Shown here: positions 29,415 through 38,702 of the stretch, in pieces | Numbering within the stretch: the stretch's first letter is position 1 | How the letters are laid out: each line of letters opens with the position of its first letter | DNA from: Actinophytocola algeriensis | GTDB taxonomy: Bacteria > Actinomycetota > Actinomycetes > Mycobacteriales > Pseudonocardiaceae | Reading direction: 5' to 3' | NCBI RefSeq assembly: GCF_014203735.1 | Contig: NZ_JACHJQ010000004.1 | Location: 620,001 to 684,000 of the forward strand | Length of the DNA: 64,000 bases | Notes under the pieces: generated by a model | Seen by the model: the letters and a program-made list of their open reading frames with translations, nothing else | What the model was told of the DNA's origin: nothing | Databases searched by the model: none | Position numbers and translations under genes: made by a program

Positions 29415-30689
29415 GTGACAGAGCACTTCCAGGTACATGGCGGCGCACGCTTGGCCGGTGAGGTCGACGTGGTCGGCGCCAAGAACAGCGTGTTGAAGCT
29501 GATGGCGGCCGCATTGCTGGCCGAGGGCACGACCACGCTCACGAACTGCCCGCAGATCCTGGACGTGCCGTTGATGGCGGAGGTCCTGCGCAGTCTCGGC
29601 TGCGAGGTCACCATCGAGGCCGACACCGTCGCCATCACCACTCCCGCCGACCTCAACCACCGCGCCGACTCACCCGCGATGGGCAAGCTCCGCGCTTCGG
29701 TGTGTGTGCTCGGTCCGCTGGTCGGCCGCTGCAAGCGTGCGGTGGTCGCCCTGCCGGGCGGCGACGCGATCGGCGTGCGCCCGCTCGACATGCACCAGAA
29801 CGGCCTCCGCCAGCTCGGCGCGCACAGCGAGATCGAGCACGGCTGCGTCGTCGCCGAGGCCGAGGGCCTGCACGGCGCCCAGATCTGGCTCGACTTCCCG
29901 AGCGTCGGCGCGACCGAGAACATCCTCATGGCCGCCGTGCTCGCCAACGGCACCACGGTGATCGACAACGCCGCCCGCGAGCCGGAGATCGTCGACCTGT
30001 GCCTGATGCTCCAGCAGATGGGCGGCAAGATCGAGGGCATCGGCACGTCCACCCTCACCGTCCATGGCGTGGACGCGCTCCAGCCCACCGAACACCGCGT
30101 CATCGGTGACCGCATCGTCGGCGCCACCTGGGCCTTCGCCGCCGCGATGACCCGAGGTGACGTCACCGTCCGCGGCGTCGACCCCCACCACCTCGACCTG
30201 GTGCTCGAGAAGCTCCGCACCGCGGGCGCCGAGGTGACGATCACCGGTGACAACACGTTCCGCGTGGTCCAGGACGAGCGCCCCACGGCGGTCGACTTCG
30301 TCACGCTCCCGTACCCCGGCTTCGCCACTGATCTCCAGCCGTTCGCCATCGCGCTGACCTCGATCGCCGACGGCACCTCGATGATCACCGAGAACCTGTT
30401 CGAGGCCAGGTTCCGCTTCATCGAGGAGATGGTCCGCCTGGGCGCCGACGCCCGCACCGACGGCCACCACGCCGTCGTCCGCGGCGTCGAGCTCTTGTCG
30501 AGCGCCCCGGTCTGGGCGTCCGACATCCGTGCGGGCGTCGGCCTGGTGCTGGCCGGTCTGTGTGCGGACGGCGTCACCGAGGTGTGGGACGTCTTCCACA
30601 TCGATCGCGGCTACCCGGGTCTGGTGGAGAACCTGGTCAAGCTCGGCGCTGACGTCCGCCGCGTGGCAGGCGACCCGGAACGCAACTGA
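29415..30689 (+). CDS. murA: UDP-N-acetylglucosamine 1-carboxyvinyltransferase
   Basis: First committed step of peptidoglycan synthesis: adds enolpyruvate from PEP to UDP-GlcNAc. 424 residues with [13 protein letters not shown] (Lys22/Asn23 equivalents), RAS at about 93-95 and the active-site loop [16 protein letters not shown]. The residue that is Cys115 in E. coli is D117 here, the same position as D117 of the M. tuberculosis enzyme, which makes MurA insensitive to fosfomycin. GTG start. Syntenic with cobalamin adenosyltransferase-murA of mycobacteria. Confidence 0.95.
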   Translation: MTEHFQVHGGARLAGEVDVVGAKNSVLKLMAAALLAEGTTTLTNCPQILDVPLMAEVLRSLGCEVTIEADTVAITTPADLNHRADSPAMGKLRASVCVLGPLVGRCKRAVVALPGGDAIGVRPLDMHQNGLRQLGAHSEIEHGCVVAEAEGLHGAQIWLDFPSVGATENILMAAVLANGTTVIDNAAREPEIVDLCLMLQQMGGKIEGIGTSTLTVHGVDALQPTEHRVIGDRIVGATWAFAAAMTRGDVTVRGVDPHHLDLVLEKLRTAGAEVTITGDNTFRVVQDERPTAVDFVTLPYPGFATDLQPFAIALTSIADGTSMITENLFEARFRFIEEMVRLGADARTDGHHAVVRGVELLSSAPVWASDIRAGVGLVLAGLCADGVTEVWDVFHIDRGYPGLVENLVKLGADVRRVAGDPERN

Positions 30690-30723
30690 GCGGGCTTCCC
30701 GTTCGCGGCCTGTCCCGGTCTGT

Positions 30724-31374
30724 TCAGTCCACCTTGCTCTTGTCCCGTTTCTTCTCACGGACCCGGACCACCACGAACGCCACGATCGCCAGCGCGACCA
30801 CGGCGATGACCACCTTCTGGAAGATGCCCGCGTACTCGTCGACCACCTGCCAGTTGGCGCCGAGCAGGTAGCCGGCCACCACGAAGCCCGAGTTCCAGAT
30901 CAGGCTGCCCAAGGTGGTCAGGGACAGGAACTGCCACACCGGCATCCGTTCGACGCCGGCGGGTAACGAGATGAGGCTGCGGAACAGCGGGATCATCCGG
31001 CCGAAGAACACGGCCTTCGTGCCGTGTCTCCGGAACCAGTGTTCGGTGCGGTCGAAGTCCGACGCCTTCATCAGCGGGGCGCGGATGATCAGGGAACGGA
31101 CGCGGTCACGGCCCAGCCACGCGCCGAGCCAGTAGGTGAGCATCGCGCCCGCCACGGAGCCGAGTGTGGTCCAGAACAGCGCCATGAACAGGCTCATGGT
31201 GCCCTGGCTCGCGGCGAAGCCGGCCAGTGGCAGCACGAGCTCGCTCGGCATCGGCGGGAAGATGTTGTCGATACCGACGAGTAGCGCCGCGCCCGGCCCG
31301 CCCAGCTTGTCCATGAGGTCCACCGCCAGGCCGGCGAGACCTCCTGGCTGGTCGGCGGCTGCCACGATCATCAA
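30724..31374 (-). CDS. DedA/SNARE-associated family membrane protein
   Basis: 216 residues, about five hydrophobic segments. Family motifs are IDNIFPPMPSELVLPLAGF (re-entrant loop, about 36-54) and FFGRMIPLFRSLISLPAGVERM (about 123-144). DedA proteins act as lipid scramblase or flippase-type proteins, some for undecaprenyl phosphate, needed for envelope integrity. The neighbouring murA fits an envelope role, but the exact lipid is not known. Confidence 0.88.
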   Translation of the reverse strand: MMIVAAADQPGGLAGLAVDLMDKLGGPGAALLVGIDNIFPPMPSELVLPLAGFAASQGTMSLFMALFWTTLGSVAGAMLTYWLGAWLGRDRVRSLIIRAPLMKASDFDRTEHWFRRHGTKAVFFGRMIPLFRSLISLPAGVERMPVWQFLSLTTLGSLIWNSGFVVAGYLLGANWQVVDEYAGIFQKVVIAVVALAIVAFVVVRVREKKRDKSKVD

Positions 31375-31497
31375 CTTGCTCCTTCGGTTCGGTTGTGGAT
31401 GATCGCAACGCTATGTGTCCGGATGTTGGTGCGCCATGAGGTGATCCGCCCGATTTGTCTGAGGTTTTCCGCAGTCGAATCTTGTGGACAACCACAG

Positions 31498-31525
31498 TTC
31501 GCAACCGCCGCACCCTCGCTAACCT
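31498..31525 (+). promoter_or_regulatory. Leaderless promoter of the histidine kinase at 31532
   Basis: TTCGCA (31498-31503), 16 nt, TAACCT (31520-31525), and only 6 nt to the ATG, so the transcript should start at or next to the start codon. A DnaA-box-like TGTGGACAA is at 31483-31491. Confidence 0.5.
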
Positions 31526-31531
31526 GGCCAC

Positions 31532-32692
31532 ATGCCATCTCTCGCCTCCCATCTGCACCGTGCCCGCCGGGTCACGGTGGGTCTCACGCTGGGTGGTCTC
31601 CTCGCGCTCGCGGAGATGGTGCAGGTGGTACTGCTCACCCCCATACACGTGATACCCGCTGCGCGGGCACCTATCGAGGCGTTCGGCGGCAAGCTCGTCG
31701 ACCTCAACCGCCGCAGGCTGGTCGCCTACCTGAACCTCGACGACCTCTTGTTCGTCCGGCCGACATGGCAGCGCACCGAGTCCTACCTGGCGCGCCGGTT
31801 CATCGTGGGACTGCTCGGCGCGATGGTTCTCACGCTGATCGTCATCGGCCTCGGGTCCGCCGTGATCATGGGATGGCAGGTCGTCGACGGGCGCCCGGTG
31901 GGCGGTGGCAAGGAGGGCAACACCTGGTACGAGATCGGCGCCATCGCGGTGCTGGGGCTGGTCCTGCTGTTCGGGGCGGTGTGGACCCTGATCGGCGTGA
32001 CGATCATCGAGCGGGCACTGGCCGTCCGCTACCTCGGGCCGACCGAGGAGGAGCTGCTGCGCAGGCGGGTGTCCCAGCTCGCCACCACACGCGCGGGCGT
32101 CGTGGAGGCGATCAACGACGAACGCCGCAGGATCGAACGCGACCTGCACGACGGCGTGCAGCAGCGACTGGTGGCGCTGGGCTTACTGCTCGGCAGAGCA
32201 CGCCGCGCGACCGATCCCGGGCGGACGGAGGACCTGCTGCGGCAGGCGCACGAGGAGTCACAGCAGGCGTTACGCGACCTGCGTGAGGTCACGTGGCGGG
32301 TGTACCCGACAGCGCTGGACGAGGGCGGGTTGCGCACGGCCCTGGAGGGGGTCGCCGAGCGGTCCGGCGTGCCGGTGTCGTTGCGGTACGAGTTGGCGGG
32401 GCGGCTGGATCTGGCTACCGAGACCGCCGCCTATTTCGTGGCTTCGGAGGCGGTCACCAACGCTCTGAAGCATGGCGGGCCGTCTCGGATCGAGATCGAC
32501 GTGGCCGTCGAGGGGGAGGGGATCGTGGTGGCCGTGCGGGATGACGGGTGCGGGGCCGCGGATTCGGCTGGGTCCGGGCTGTCGGGGTTGGCGAGCCGGG
32601 TCGCGGCGGCGGACGGGGTGTTTGTTGTGGACAGTCCTGAGGGCGGGCCGACGGTGGTTCGGGCTTGGTTGCCGGTGTTGGTGGGTGTTTGA
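31532..32692 (+). CDS. NarL/LiaS-type sensor histidine kinase
   Basis: 386 residues. Membrane part: hydrophobic segments at about 15-37, 90-115 and 128-155. HisKA_3 dimerisation helix with the phospho-accepting histidine in ERRRIERDLHDGVQQRL (H about 208), then a HATPase domain (SEAVTNALKHGG N-box, VRDDGCGA, GSGLSGLASRVAAADG). Its partner regulator is almost certainly at 33588, but the two genes are separated by 895 bp of low-complexity DNA, which is odd for such a pair. Candidate leaderless start. Confidence 0.88.
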   Translation: MPSLASHLHRARRVTVGLTLGGLLALAEMVQVVLLTPIHVIPAARAPIEAFGGKLVDLNRRRLVAYLNLDDLLFVRPTWQRTESYLARRFIVGLLGAMVLTLIVIGLGSAVIMGWQVVDGRPVGGGKEGNTWYEIGAIAVLGLVLLFGAVWTLIGVTIIERALAVRYLGPTEEELLRRRVSQLATTRAGVVEAINDERRRIERDLHDGVQQRLVALGLLLGRARRATDPGRTEDLLRQAHEESQQALRDLREVTWRVYPTALDEGGLRTALEGVAERSGVPVSLRYELAGRLDLATETAAYFVASEAVTNALKHGGPSRIEIDVAVEGEGIVVAVRDDGCGAADSAGSGLSGLASRVAAADGVFVVDSPEGGPTVVRAWLPVLVGV

Positions 32693-33587
32693 GGGGTTGT
32701 CGGCGGGGGCCTGGGCTGGGCGCGGGTGGGCCGGGCCGGGTGGGCCGGGTGGGCCGGGTGGGGCCGGGCCGGGTGGGGTGCACCGGGTGGGCGGGGTGGG
32801 GCCGGGGGTGTGGGGAGGGGTTGGCATGTGGGGTTGGTTGGCATGGTTTGGTTTTAGCGGCCTGGGGTTGTCCTTCTCGCTTCTCGCTTCTCGCTTCTCG
32901 CTTCTCGCTTCTCGCTTCGGGCCTTCCGGGCTCTGGCATCTCGCTTCCTGCGTTCGCTTTCCCGCGTCCGGCTTCCCGCTTCCGGGCTTGCGGTGTTCGG
33001 GTCCGGGCTGTCGGGTGCAGGGTTCGCGGGCTTCTGGGTTTCTGGCTCCGGAGTTCCCCGTTCAGCCTTCGAACCTTCGGGCTCCGGGCTTCGGGCTCCG
33101 GCATCTCGGCGTCCGGCATCTCGCTTCCCGCCTTCGGCTTCCCCCTCTGGGCTTTCGGTGTTTGGGATCCCGGCCGTCGATTCGGGGGTTTGGGGGCTGG
33201 GTTCTGGCTCCGGGGCTCCCGGTTCTGGCTCCGGCATCTCGGCCTCCGGCTTCTCGCTTCGCGTTCGGGTGCCCGCGGTCGGCTTCCGCGTTCGGGCTTT
33301 CGGGTTCCCGGCCGTCGGGTTCGGGGCTTGCGGGGTTCTGGGTTCTGGCTTTGGAGTTCCCGTTCTGGCTTTGGCTCCGGCTTCTCGCCGCGGGTCTGGT
33401 CGTCGTTCGTCCGCGTTCCACGGGGCGGGTTTTCACCTTCTCCGCTCCGTTTTGGCGAACCGCTCGCGTCTCTCGGCCAGTCACCGGTGGTGGTCAGCCT
33501 TGCCGCGAGGCGATTCCGCATGGGGCGGTTGGTCCGCGGTCGTGGTTCGTTGTCTGTCCCGTGGGCAGTGAGTGTTAGGGGAGTGTC
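32693..33587. repeat. Low-complexity repeat block between kinase and regulator
   Basis: No credible gene; long open frames exist on both strands but they are compositional artefacts. 32700-32830 is a run of GGGCCGGGTG-like units with many GGG tracts. 32873-32914 is six perfect tandem copies of CTTCTCG. From there to about 33400 the DNA is a patchwork of degenerate words such as GGCTCCGG, CATCTCGC, TTCGGGTTC and TTCTGGCTCCGG. Normal sequence returns near 33470. Confidence 0.85.
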
Positions 33588-34232
33588 TTGAGGGTTGTCC
33601 TGGCTGAGGACTCCACGTTGCTCCGTGAAGGGCTCGTGCGGCTGCTCGCCGAGGAAGGGCACGACGTCGTCGCCGCTGTGGGGGACGGGGACGCTCTCAT
33701 CGCGGTCACCGAGCGGGAGTTGCCGGACGTGGTGGTCACCGACGTGCGGATGCCGCCTACCAACACCGATGAGGGACTTCGGGCGGCGTTGGAGATCCAG
33801 GAGCGGTGGCCTGAGGTTGGGGTTCTCGTCCTGTCGCAGTACGTGGAGACGCGGTATGCCGGGCAGTTGCTCGGGCGGGACCAGAGCAAGGTCGGGTACC
33901 TGCTCAAGGACCGGGTCACCCAGGTCGGTGAGTTCCTCGACGCGCTCACCCGGGTTGCCGAGGGTGGGGCTGCCTTCGACCCCGAGGTGGTGCGGCGGCT
34001 CGTGGCGCGGCCGTCCAAGGCTGATCCGTTGACGACGCTCAGTGAGCGGGAGCTGGAAGTCCTCAAGATGATGGCGGAGGGACACACGAACAACGCGATC
34101 GCTAAGCGGCTGCACGTGTCGCGGTCGGGGGTGGAGAAGTTCGCGAACTCGATCTTCTACAAGCTGCACATCGGGACCGACTCCGAGTACAACCGGCGGG
34201 TGCTCGCGATTCTCAGCTACCTGGCCTCCTGA
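33588..34232 (+). CDS. NarL/LuxR-family response regulator
   Basis: 214 residues. Receiver domain with acidic pocket AEDSTLL, phospho-acceptor aspartate in VVTDVRMP (about D53), and the conserved lysine in YLLKDRV. C-terminal LuxR helix-turn-helix (LSERELEVLKMMAEGHTNNAIAKRLHVSRSGVEKFANSIFYKL). TTG start with GGGGAG upstream. Likely partner of the kinase at 31532; must use a promoter inside or after the repeat block unless transcription reads through it. Confidence 0.9.
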   Translation: MRVVLAEDSTLLREGLVRLLAEEGHDVVAAVGDGDALIAVTERELPDVVVTDVRMPPTNTDEGLRAALEIQERWPEVGVLVLSQYVETRYAGQLLGRDQSKVGYLLKDRVTQVGEFLDALTRVAEGGAAFDPEVVRRLVARPSKADPLTTLSERELEVLKMMAEGHTNNAIAKRLHVSRSGVEKFANSIFYKLHIGTDSEYNRRVLAILSYLAS

Positions 34233-34303
34233 CGTTGTGCTCCTCCCCGCCTGCGAGTAAGAAACATGAGGCACCTCGAACGGCGACTTCGGAAGGGGTC
34301 CGC

Positions 34304-36124
34304 ATGCGAACCCGCCGCTTGGCCCCGGCACTTGGCCTTCTCCTCACCGTTGGGCTCGTCACCGCGCCGGACGCCGGTGCCGCGCCCACGAAAGTGCCCG
34401 TCGCGATCGGGTACGGCGGGGCCGTCGTCTCCGACACGATCGAGTCCACTCAGGCCGGGATCGACATCTTGAAGAAGGGCGGGACCGCTGCCGACGCCGC
34501 GGTGGCCGTCGCCGCCACGCTCGGGGTCACCGACCCGTACGTCGCCGGGCTCGGGGGTGGTGGGTACTTCGTCCACTACGACGCCCGGAGCAGGAAGGTC
34601 TCCACGATCGACGGGCGGGAGACCACGCCGCAGGCCGGTAGCCCGACCATGTTCGTCGACCCGGCCACCGGGCAGCCCCACGCGTTCCCGACCGCCGTGA
34701 CCAGTGGGCTCGGGGTCGGTGTGCCCGGCATGCTCGCCACCTGGGAGCGGGCGCTCGACCGGTGGGGTCGCTTCTCCCTGCGCGACAACCTGAAGCCCGC
34801 CATCAACGTGGCCGAGCGCGGGTTCACCGTCGACGCCACCTTCCGGGAGCAGACCAGGCAGAACGCGACCCGGTTCGCCCAGTTCGGGGCCACCGCCGAG
34901 CTGTTCCTGCCCGGCGGCCGGCTTCCGGTCGTGGGCTCCACGCTGCGCAACCCCGACCTGGCCGACACCTACCGGGAGATCGCGCGGCACGGCACCGACG
35001 CGTTCTACGGCGGTGACATCGGCGACGACGTCGTGGCCGCCGTCCAGGAACCACCCGTCGCGCCCGGCGCGACCATCGACCCGCTGCCCGGGCTGATGAC
35101 CATCGACGACCTCGCCGGCTACCGGACCATCGACCGGCGGCCCACGCACGTCTCCTACCGCGGGTACGACGTGTACGGCATGGCGCCCTCCTCCAGCGGC
35201 GGTATCACCGTCGGCGAGTCGCTGAACATCCTCGAGCGGTACCGCCTGTCCGGTATGGACCGGGTGCAGGCCCTCCACCACTACCTGGAGGCCAGCCGCC
35301 TCGCGTTCGCCGACCGCGGCCGCTACATCGGCGACTCGGACTATGTGGACGTTCCGCAGCGTGAGCTGCTGTCCGACCGGTTCGCCAAGCAGCGGGCCTG
35401 CGAGATCGACCCGGACGCCGCCGCGCCCGGTGCGGTGCCGCCCGGGGACGTGACCGCGGGTGGGCAGTGCGCGCCGGACACCGCCGCCACGCCCGGTGGC
35501 AGCCAGGGCTTCCACACCAACCACTTCGTCGTCAGCGACCGGTGGGGCAACGTCGTCTCCTACACCAACACGATCGAGCAGCTCGGCGGCAGCGGGATCG
35601 TCGTTCCCGGCCGCGGGTTCCTGCTCAACAACGAGCTGACCGACTTCAACTTCGCGCCAACCCAGGGCGACGCGCCCGACCCGAACCTCGCCGAGCCCGG
35701 CAAGCGGCCGCGGTCGAGCATGTCGCCGACGATCGTCCTCAAGCACGGCAAGCCGTTCCTCGCGGTCGGGTCGCCCGGTGGGGCCACGATCATCACGACC
35801 GTCCTGCAGATCCTCGTGAACCGGATCGACCTCGGGATGTCGCTGCCCGACGCGATCGCAGCGCCGAGGGCGTCGCAGCGCAACGCCGCCACCACGCAGG
35901 TCGAGCCCGCCTTCCTCGCGCTGCCGGAGGCCGACGGGCTGGCGGCGCTCGGGCACAGCTTCGCGATCCGGGACACCAGCCCACTCGACCCGACGATCAA
36001 GATCAGCCCGGACATCGGCGTCGCGTCGGGGCTGGAGTTCACCAAGCACGGCAAGGTGATCGCCGCCGGTGAACCCGTACGACGCGGTGGCAGCGCTGCC
36101 GCGGTGGTCCACCCCGCGCGGTGA
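34304..36124 (+). CDS. ggt: Secreted gamma-glutamyltransferase
   Basis: Cleaves gamma-glutamyl bonds of glutathione-like substrates or transfers the glutamyl group. 606 residues from ATG 34304 (GGAAGGGG upstream), with a Sec signal peptide (about 1-26, LAPALGLLLTVGLVTAPDAGA). The proenzyme cleaves itself before the catalytic threonine of TNHFVVSD (T405; most members have TTHF). Other motifs: GLGGGGYFVHYD, NNELTDFNF and SMSPTIVLKHGKPFLAVGSPGGATI. Probably acts outside the cell. Confidence 0.92.
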   Translation: MRTRRLAPALGLLLTVGLVTAPDAGAAPTKVPVAIGYGGAVVSDTIESTQAGIDILKKGGTAADAAVAVAATLGVTDPYVAGLGGGGYFVHYDARSRKVSTIDGRETTPQAGSPTMFVDPATGQPHAFPTAVTSGLGVGVPGMLATWERALDRWGRFSLRDNLKPAINVAERGFTVDATFREQTRQNATRFAQFGATAELFLPGGRLPVVGSTLRNPDLADTYREIARHGTDAFYGGDIGDDVVAAVQEPPVAPGATIDPLPGLMTIDDLAGYRTIDRRPTHVSYRGYDVYGMAPSSSGGITVGESLNILERYRLSGMDRVQALHHYLEASRLAFADRGRYIGDSDYVDVPQRELLSDRFAKQRACEIDPDAAAPGAVPPGDVTAGGQCAPDTAATPGGSQGFHTNHFVVSDRWGNVVSYTNTIEQLGGSGIVVPGRGFLLNNELTDFNFAPTQGDAPDPNLAEPGKRPRSSMSPTIVLKHGKPFLAVGSPGGATIITTVLQILVNRIDLGMSLPDAIAAPRASQRNAATTQVEPAFLALPEADGLAALGHSFAIRDTSPLDPTIKISPDIGVASGLEFTKHGKVIAAGEPVRRGGSAAAVVHPAR

Positions 36125-36210
36125 CGCACTGACGACCCACCGAACCGGGCCCAGCCGACCAGTCCCACCGGTTGGCTGGGCCCGGTCGGGTCAGCGGGGT
36201 CTTGAGCGGT

Positions 36211-36510
36211 TCAGTCCGCGAGCAACGTCCGGATCGCGACCTCGCGGTCGGCGGGGAACACCAGGATCCGCATGCCGTCACCCTCCGGGTCGGGAACCGT
36301 GGTGGCACGCACGCCCACCTCCTGCAGGCGCTCCTCCACCGCCCGGGCGGCCGTCGGCGACGGCACCTTCGCCACCTCACGCAGCAGGCCGTAGTCCTTG
36401 CGGTGCGCCTCGTCGGTGTCCAGACTCGAGGCCCACTTCAGCACAACGGCGAACAACGCCATGACGGCGAGTCCGATGATGGGCACGAGCACCACGGACA
36501 GTCCGGTCAC
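36211..36510 (-). CDS. Small membrane-anchored hypothetical protein
   Basis: 99 residues from GTG 36510. One N-terminal hydrophobic segment (about 4-26, LSVVLVPIIGLAVMALFAVVLKWA) and a soluble part (45-99) with a beta-alpha-beta look (AARAVEERLQEVGVRATTVPDPEGDGMRILVFP). Similar small proteins are frequent in actinomycetes and have no known function. Confidence 0.7.
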   Translation of the reverse strand: MTGLSVVLVPIIGLAVMALFAVVLKWASSLDTDEAHRKDYGLLREVAKVPSPTAARAVEERLQEVGVRATTVPDPEGDGMRILVFPADREVAIRTLLAD

Positions 36511-36586
36511 CCTCCGATTGTCGCCCCGTGACCCGCCGCGCACCAGCCGCTCCTGCGGCATTCACCACACACGTGCTGCCGAGCAG

Positions 36587-36604
36587 GTTACCGGCCAGTA
36601 CATT
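36587..36604 (+). promoter_or_regulatory. Shared C4-pathway promoter element, copy upstream of the mutase
   Basis: GTTACCGGCCAGTACATT: an imperfect palindrome TACCGGCCAGTA whose last two bases begin the -10 hexamer TACATT. The mutase ATG is 31 nt further on. The same 18-bp layout precedes the genes at 51895 and 61291. Confidence 0.7.
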
Positions 36605-36635
36605 CGAATGGTCCGCGTCAACGGAGGTGGTTCCG

Positions 36636-38666
36636 ATGCCGTACCCAGCCGACGCCGAACGGGACCGGCCGTGGGTGATGCGGACCTACGCCGGCCACTC
36701 CTCGGCGGCCGCGTCCAACCGGCTCTACCGGCGCAACCTGGAGAAGGGGCAGACCGGTCTGTCGGTCGCCTTCGACCTGCCGACGCAGACCGGCTACGAC
36801 CCCGACCACGTGCTCGCGCGCGGCGAGGTCGGCAAGGTCGGAGTGCCGATCAGCCACATCGGCGACATGCGGCAGCTGTTCGACGGCATCCCGCTCGCCG
36901 GGGCCAACACCTCGATGACGATCAACGCGACCGCCATGTGGCTGTTCGCGCTCTACGTGTCCCTCGCGCAGGAGCAGGCCGAGGAGCAGGGCGCCGACTG
37001 GCACGAGGTCGTCGCGAAGCTGGCGGGCACCACCCAGAACGACATCATCAAGGAGTACCTGTCCCGCGGCACGTACGTCTTCCCGCCAGGGCCGAGCCTG
37101 CGCCTGATCACCGACATGGTGGCGTGGACGGTCGCCAACGTGCCGAAGTGGAACCCCACCAACATCTGCAGCTACCACCTGCAGGAGGCGGGCGCGACCC
37201 CGGTCCAGGAGGTCGCCTACGCCATGTGCACGGCCATCGCCGTGCTCGACGCCGTCCGCGACTCCGGTCAGGTGCCGAGGGACAAGATGGGGGACGTCGT
37301 CGCCCGCATCTCCTTCTTCGTCAACGCGGGTGTGCGGTTCGTCGAGGAGATGTGCAAGATGCGCGCGCTCGCCCAGCTGTGGGACGAGATCACGCGTGAC
37401 CGCTACGGCGTGGAGGACCCGAAGCACCGCCGGTTCCGCTACGGCGTGCAGGTCAACTCGCTCGGCCTGACCGAGGCACAGCCCGAGAACAACGTGCAGC
37501 GCATCGTGCTGGAGATGCTCGCGGTCTCCTTGTCCCGCAACGCACGCGCCCGCGCCATCCAGCTGCCCGCGTGGAACGAGGCGCTCGGCCTGCCGACGCC
37601 GTGGGACCAGCAGTGGGCGCTGCGCATGCAGCAGGTGCTCGCCTACGAGACGGATCTCCTGGAGTACGAGGACATCTTCGACGGTTCCCCCGTGATCCAG
37701 TCCAAAGTGGAGGAGATCGTCGCGGGCGCCAAGGCCGAGATCGAACGTGTGCAGGACATGGGCGGCGCGGTCGCGGCCGTCGAGAGCGGGTACATGAAGA
37801 CCCAGCTCGTCGGCTCCCTCGCCGAGCGCCGCCGCCGGATCGAGGCCGGTGAGGAGATCGTCGTCGGCGTCAACCGGTTCGAGAACTCCGAACCGAGCCC
37901 GCTCGAGGGCGAGGGCGCCATCGAGACCGTCAAGCCCGAGGTCGAGCAGGAGGCGGTCGAGGCCCTCAAGCAGTGGCGCGAGAGCCGTAACCAGTCCGAA
38001 GTGGACAAGGCACTCGAGCTGCTGGCGGCCGCCGCCCGCACCGACGACAACCTCATGGAGGCAACGCTCACGTGTGCCAGGGCCGGTGTGACGACGGGGG
38101 AGTGGGCGGGCGCGCTGCGCGAGGTGTTCGGCGAGTACCGCGCGCCGACCGGGGTGTCCGGCGCGTCGTCCGGTGGTGAGGGCGTGAGCGAGCTGGCCGC
38201 GGTGCGGGAGCGCGTGCGGCGGACCGGCGAGGAGCTCGGCGGCAGGCTGCGGATGCTGGTCGGCAAGCCGGGCCTCGACGGGCACTCCAACGGCGCGGAG
38301 CAGATCGCGGTCCGCGCTCGCGACGTCGGGTTCGAGGTCGTCTACCAGGGTATTCGCCTGACCCCGGCGGAGATCGTGGCGGCCGCGGTGCAGGAGGGCG
38401 TGCACGTGGTCGGCCTGTCGATCCTGTCCGGCTCACACCTCGCGGTGGTACCGGACGTCGTCGACGGCCTGCGGGAGGCGGGCGCGGCGGACATCCCGGT
38501 CGTGGTGGGCGGCATCGTGCCACCCGCGGACGCGCGGCAGCTGCGGGAACGCGGCATCGCCAGGGTGTTCACGCCCAAGGACTACGAGCTGACCGAGATC
38601 ATGAACGAGATCGTCAACGTGATCAGGACGGCGAACGGGCTGGACCAGGCGGACCTCGCGCGATGA
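36636..38666 (+). CDS. meaA: Ethylmalonyl-CoA mutase (MeaA)
   Basis: Adenosylcobalamin-dependent rearrangement of (2R)-ethylmalonyl-CoA to methylsuccinyl-CoA. 676 residues from ATG 36636 (ACGGAGG upstream): TIM-barrel catalytic part (about 1-510; LSVAFDLPTQTGYDPDH, NTSMTINATAMWL) and B12-binding domain (about 545-665) with the base-off motif DGHSNG and the later GLSILSGSH and VVGGIVPP motifs. Single-chain design, length and the ATYAGHS-type N-terminus match Streptomyces MeaA rather than the split methylmalonyl-CoA mutase. Ccr is encoded at 61291. Confidence 0.9.
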   Translation: MPYPADAERDRPWVMRTYAGHSSAAASNRLYRRNLEKGQTGLSVAFDLPTQTGYDPDHVLARGEVGKVGVPISHIGDMRQLFDGIPLAGANTSMTINATAMWLFALYVSLAQEQAEEQGADWHEVVAKLAGTTQNDIIKEYLSRGTYVFPPGPSLRLITDMVAWTVANVPKWNPTNICSYHLQEAGATPVQEVAYAMCTAIAVLDAVRDSGQVPRDKMGDVVARISFFVNAGVRFVEEMCKMRALAQLWDEITRDRYGVEDPKHRRFRYGVQVNSLGLTEAQPENNVQRIVLEMLAVSLSRNARARAIQLPAWNEALGLPTPWDQQWALRMQQVLAYETDLLEYEDIFDGSPVIQSKVEEIVAGAKAEIERVQDMGGAVAAVESGYMKTQLVGSLAERRRRIEAGEEIVVGVNRFENSEPSPLEGEGAIETVKPEVEQEAVEALKQWRESRNQSEVDKALELLAAAARTDDNLMEATLTCARAGVTTGEWAGALREVFGEYRAPTGVSGASSGGEGVSELAAVRERVRRTGEELGGRLRMLVGKPGLDGHSNGAEQIAVRARDVGFEVVYQGIRLTPAEIVAAAVQEGVHVVGLSILSGSHLAVVPDVVDGLREAGAADIPVVVGGIVPPADARQLRERGIARVFTPKDYELTEIMNEIVNVIRTANGLDQADLAR

Positions 38667-38702
38667 GGTCCACGTGCGGGTGTGTCGCCTAGGCTGCGAC
38701 AC

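Noticed and set aside
28658-30601. 647-codon minus-strand frame covering the membrane protein gene and antisense of murA
   Set aside because: Only the last 218 codons look like a protein; the rest is the complement of murA.
32873-32914. CRISPR array
   Set aside because: The six 7-bp units are directly adjacent, without spacers, and no cas genes are present.
32454-34331. A 625-codon minus-strand open frame and several plus-strand frames across the low-complexity block
   Set aside because: They consist of simple Arg/Glu/Pro/Lys-rich or Ser/Phe-rich strings produced by the repeats, run antisense through the real kinase and regulator genes, and show no domain or codon pattern of a protein.
36636-38666. 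Methylmalonyl-CoA mutase
   Set aside because: The single-chain length of 676 residues and the N-terminal and B12-domain motifs fit MeaA/ethylmalonyl-CoA mutase better, and Ccr is present in the window.
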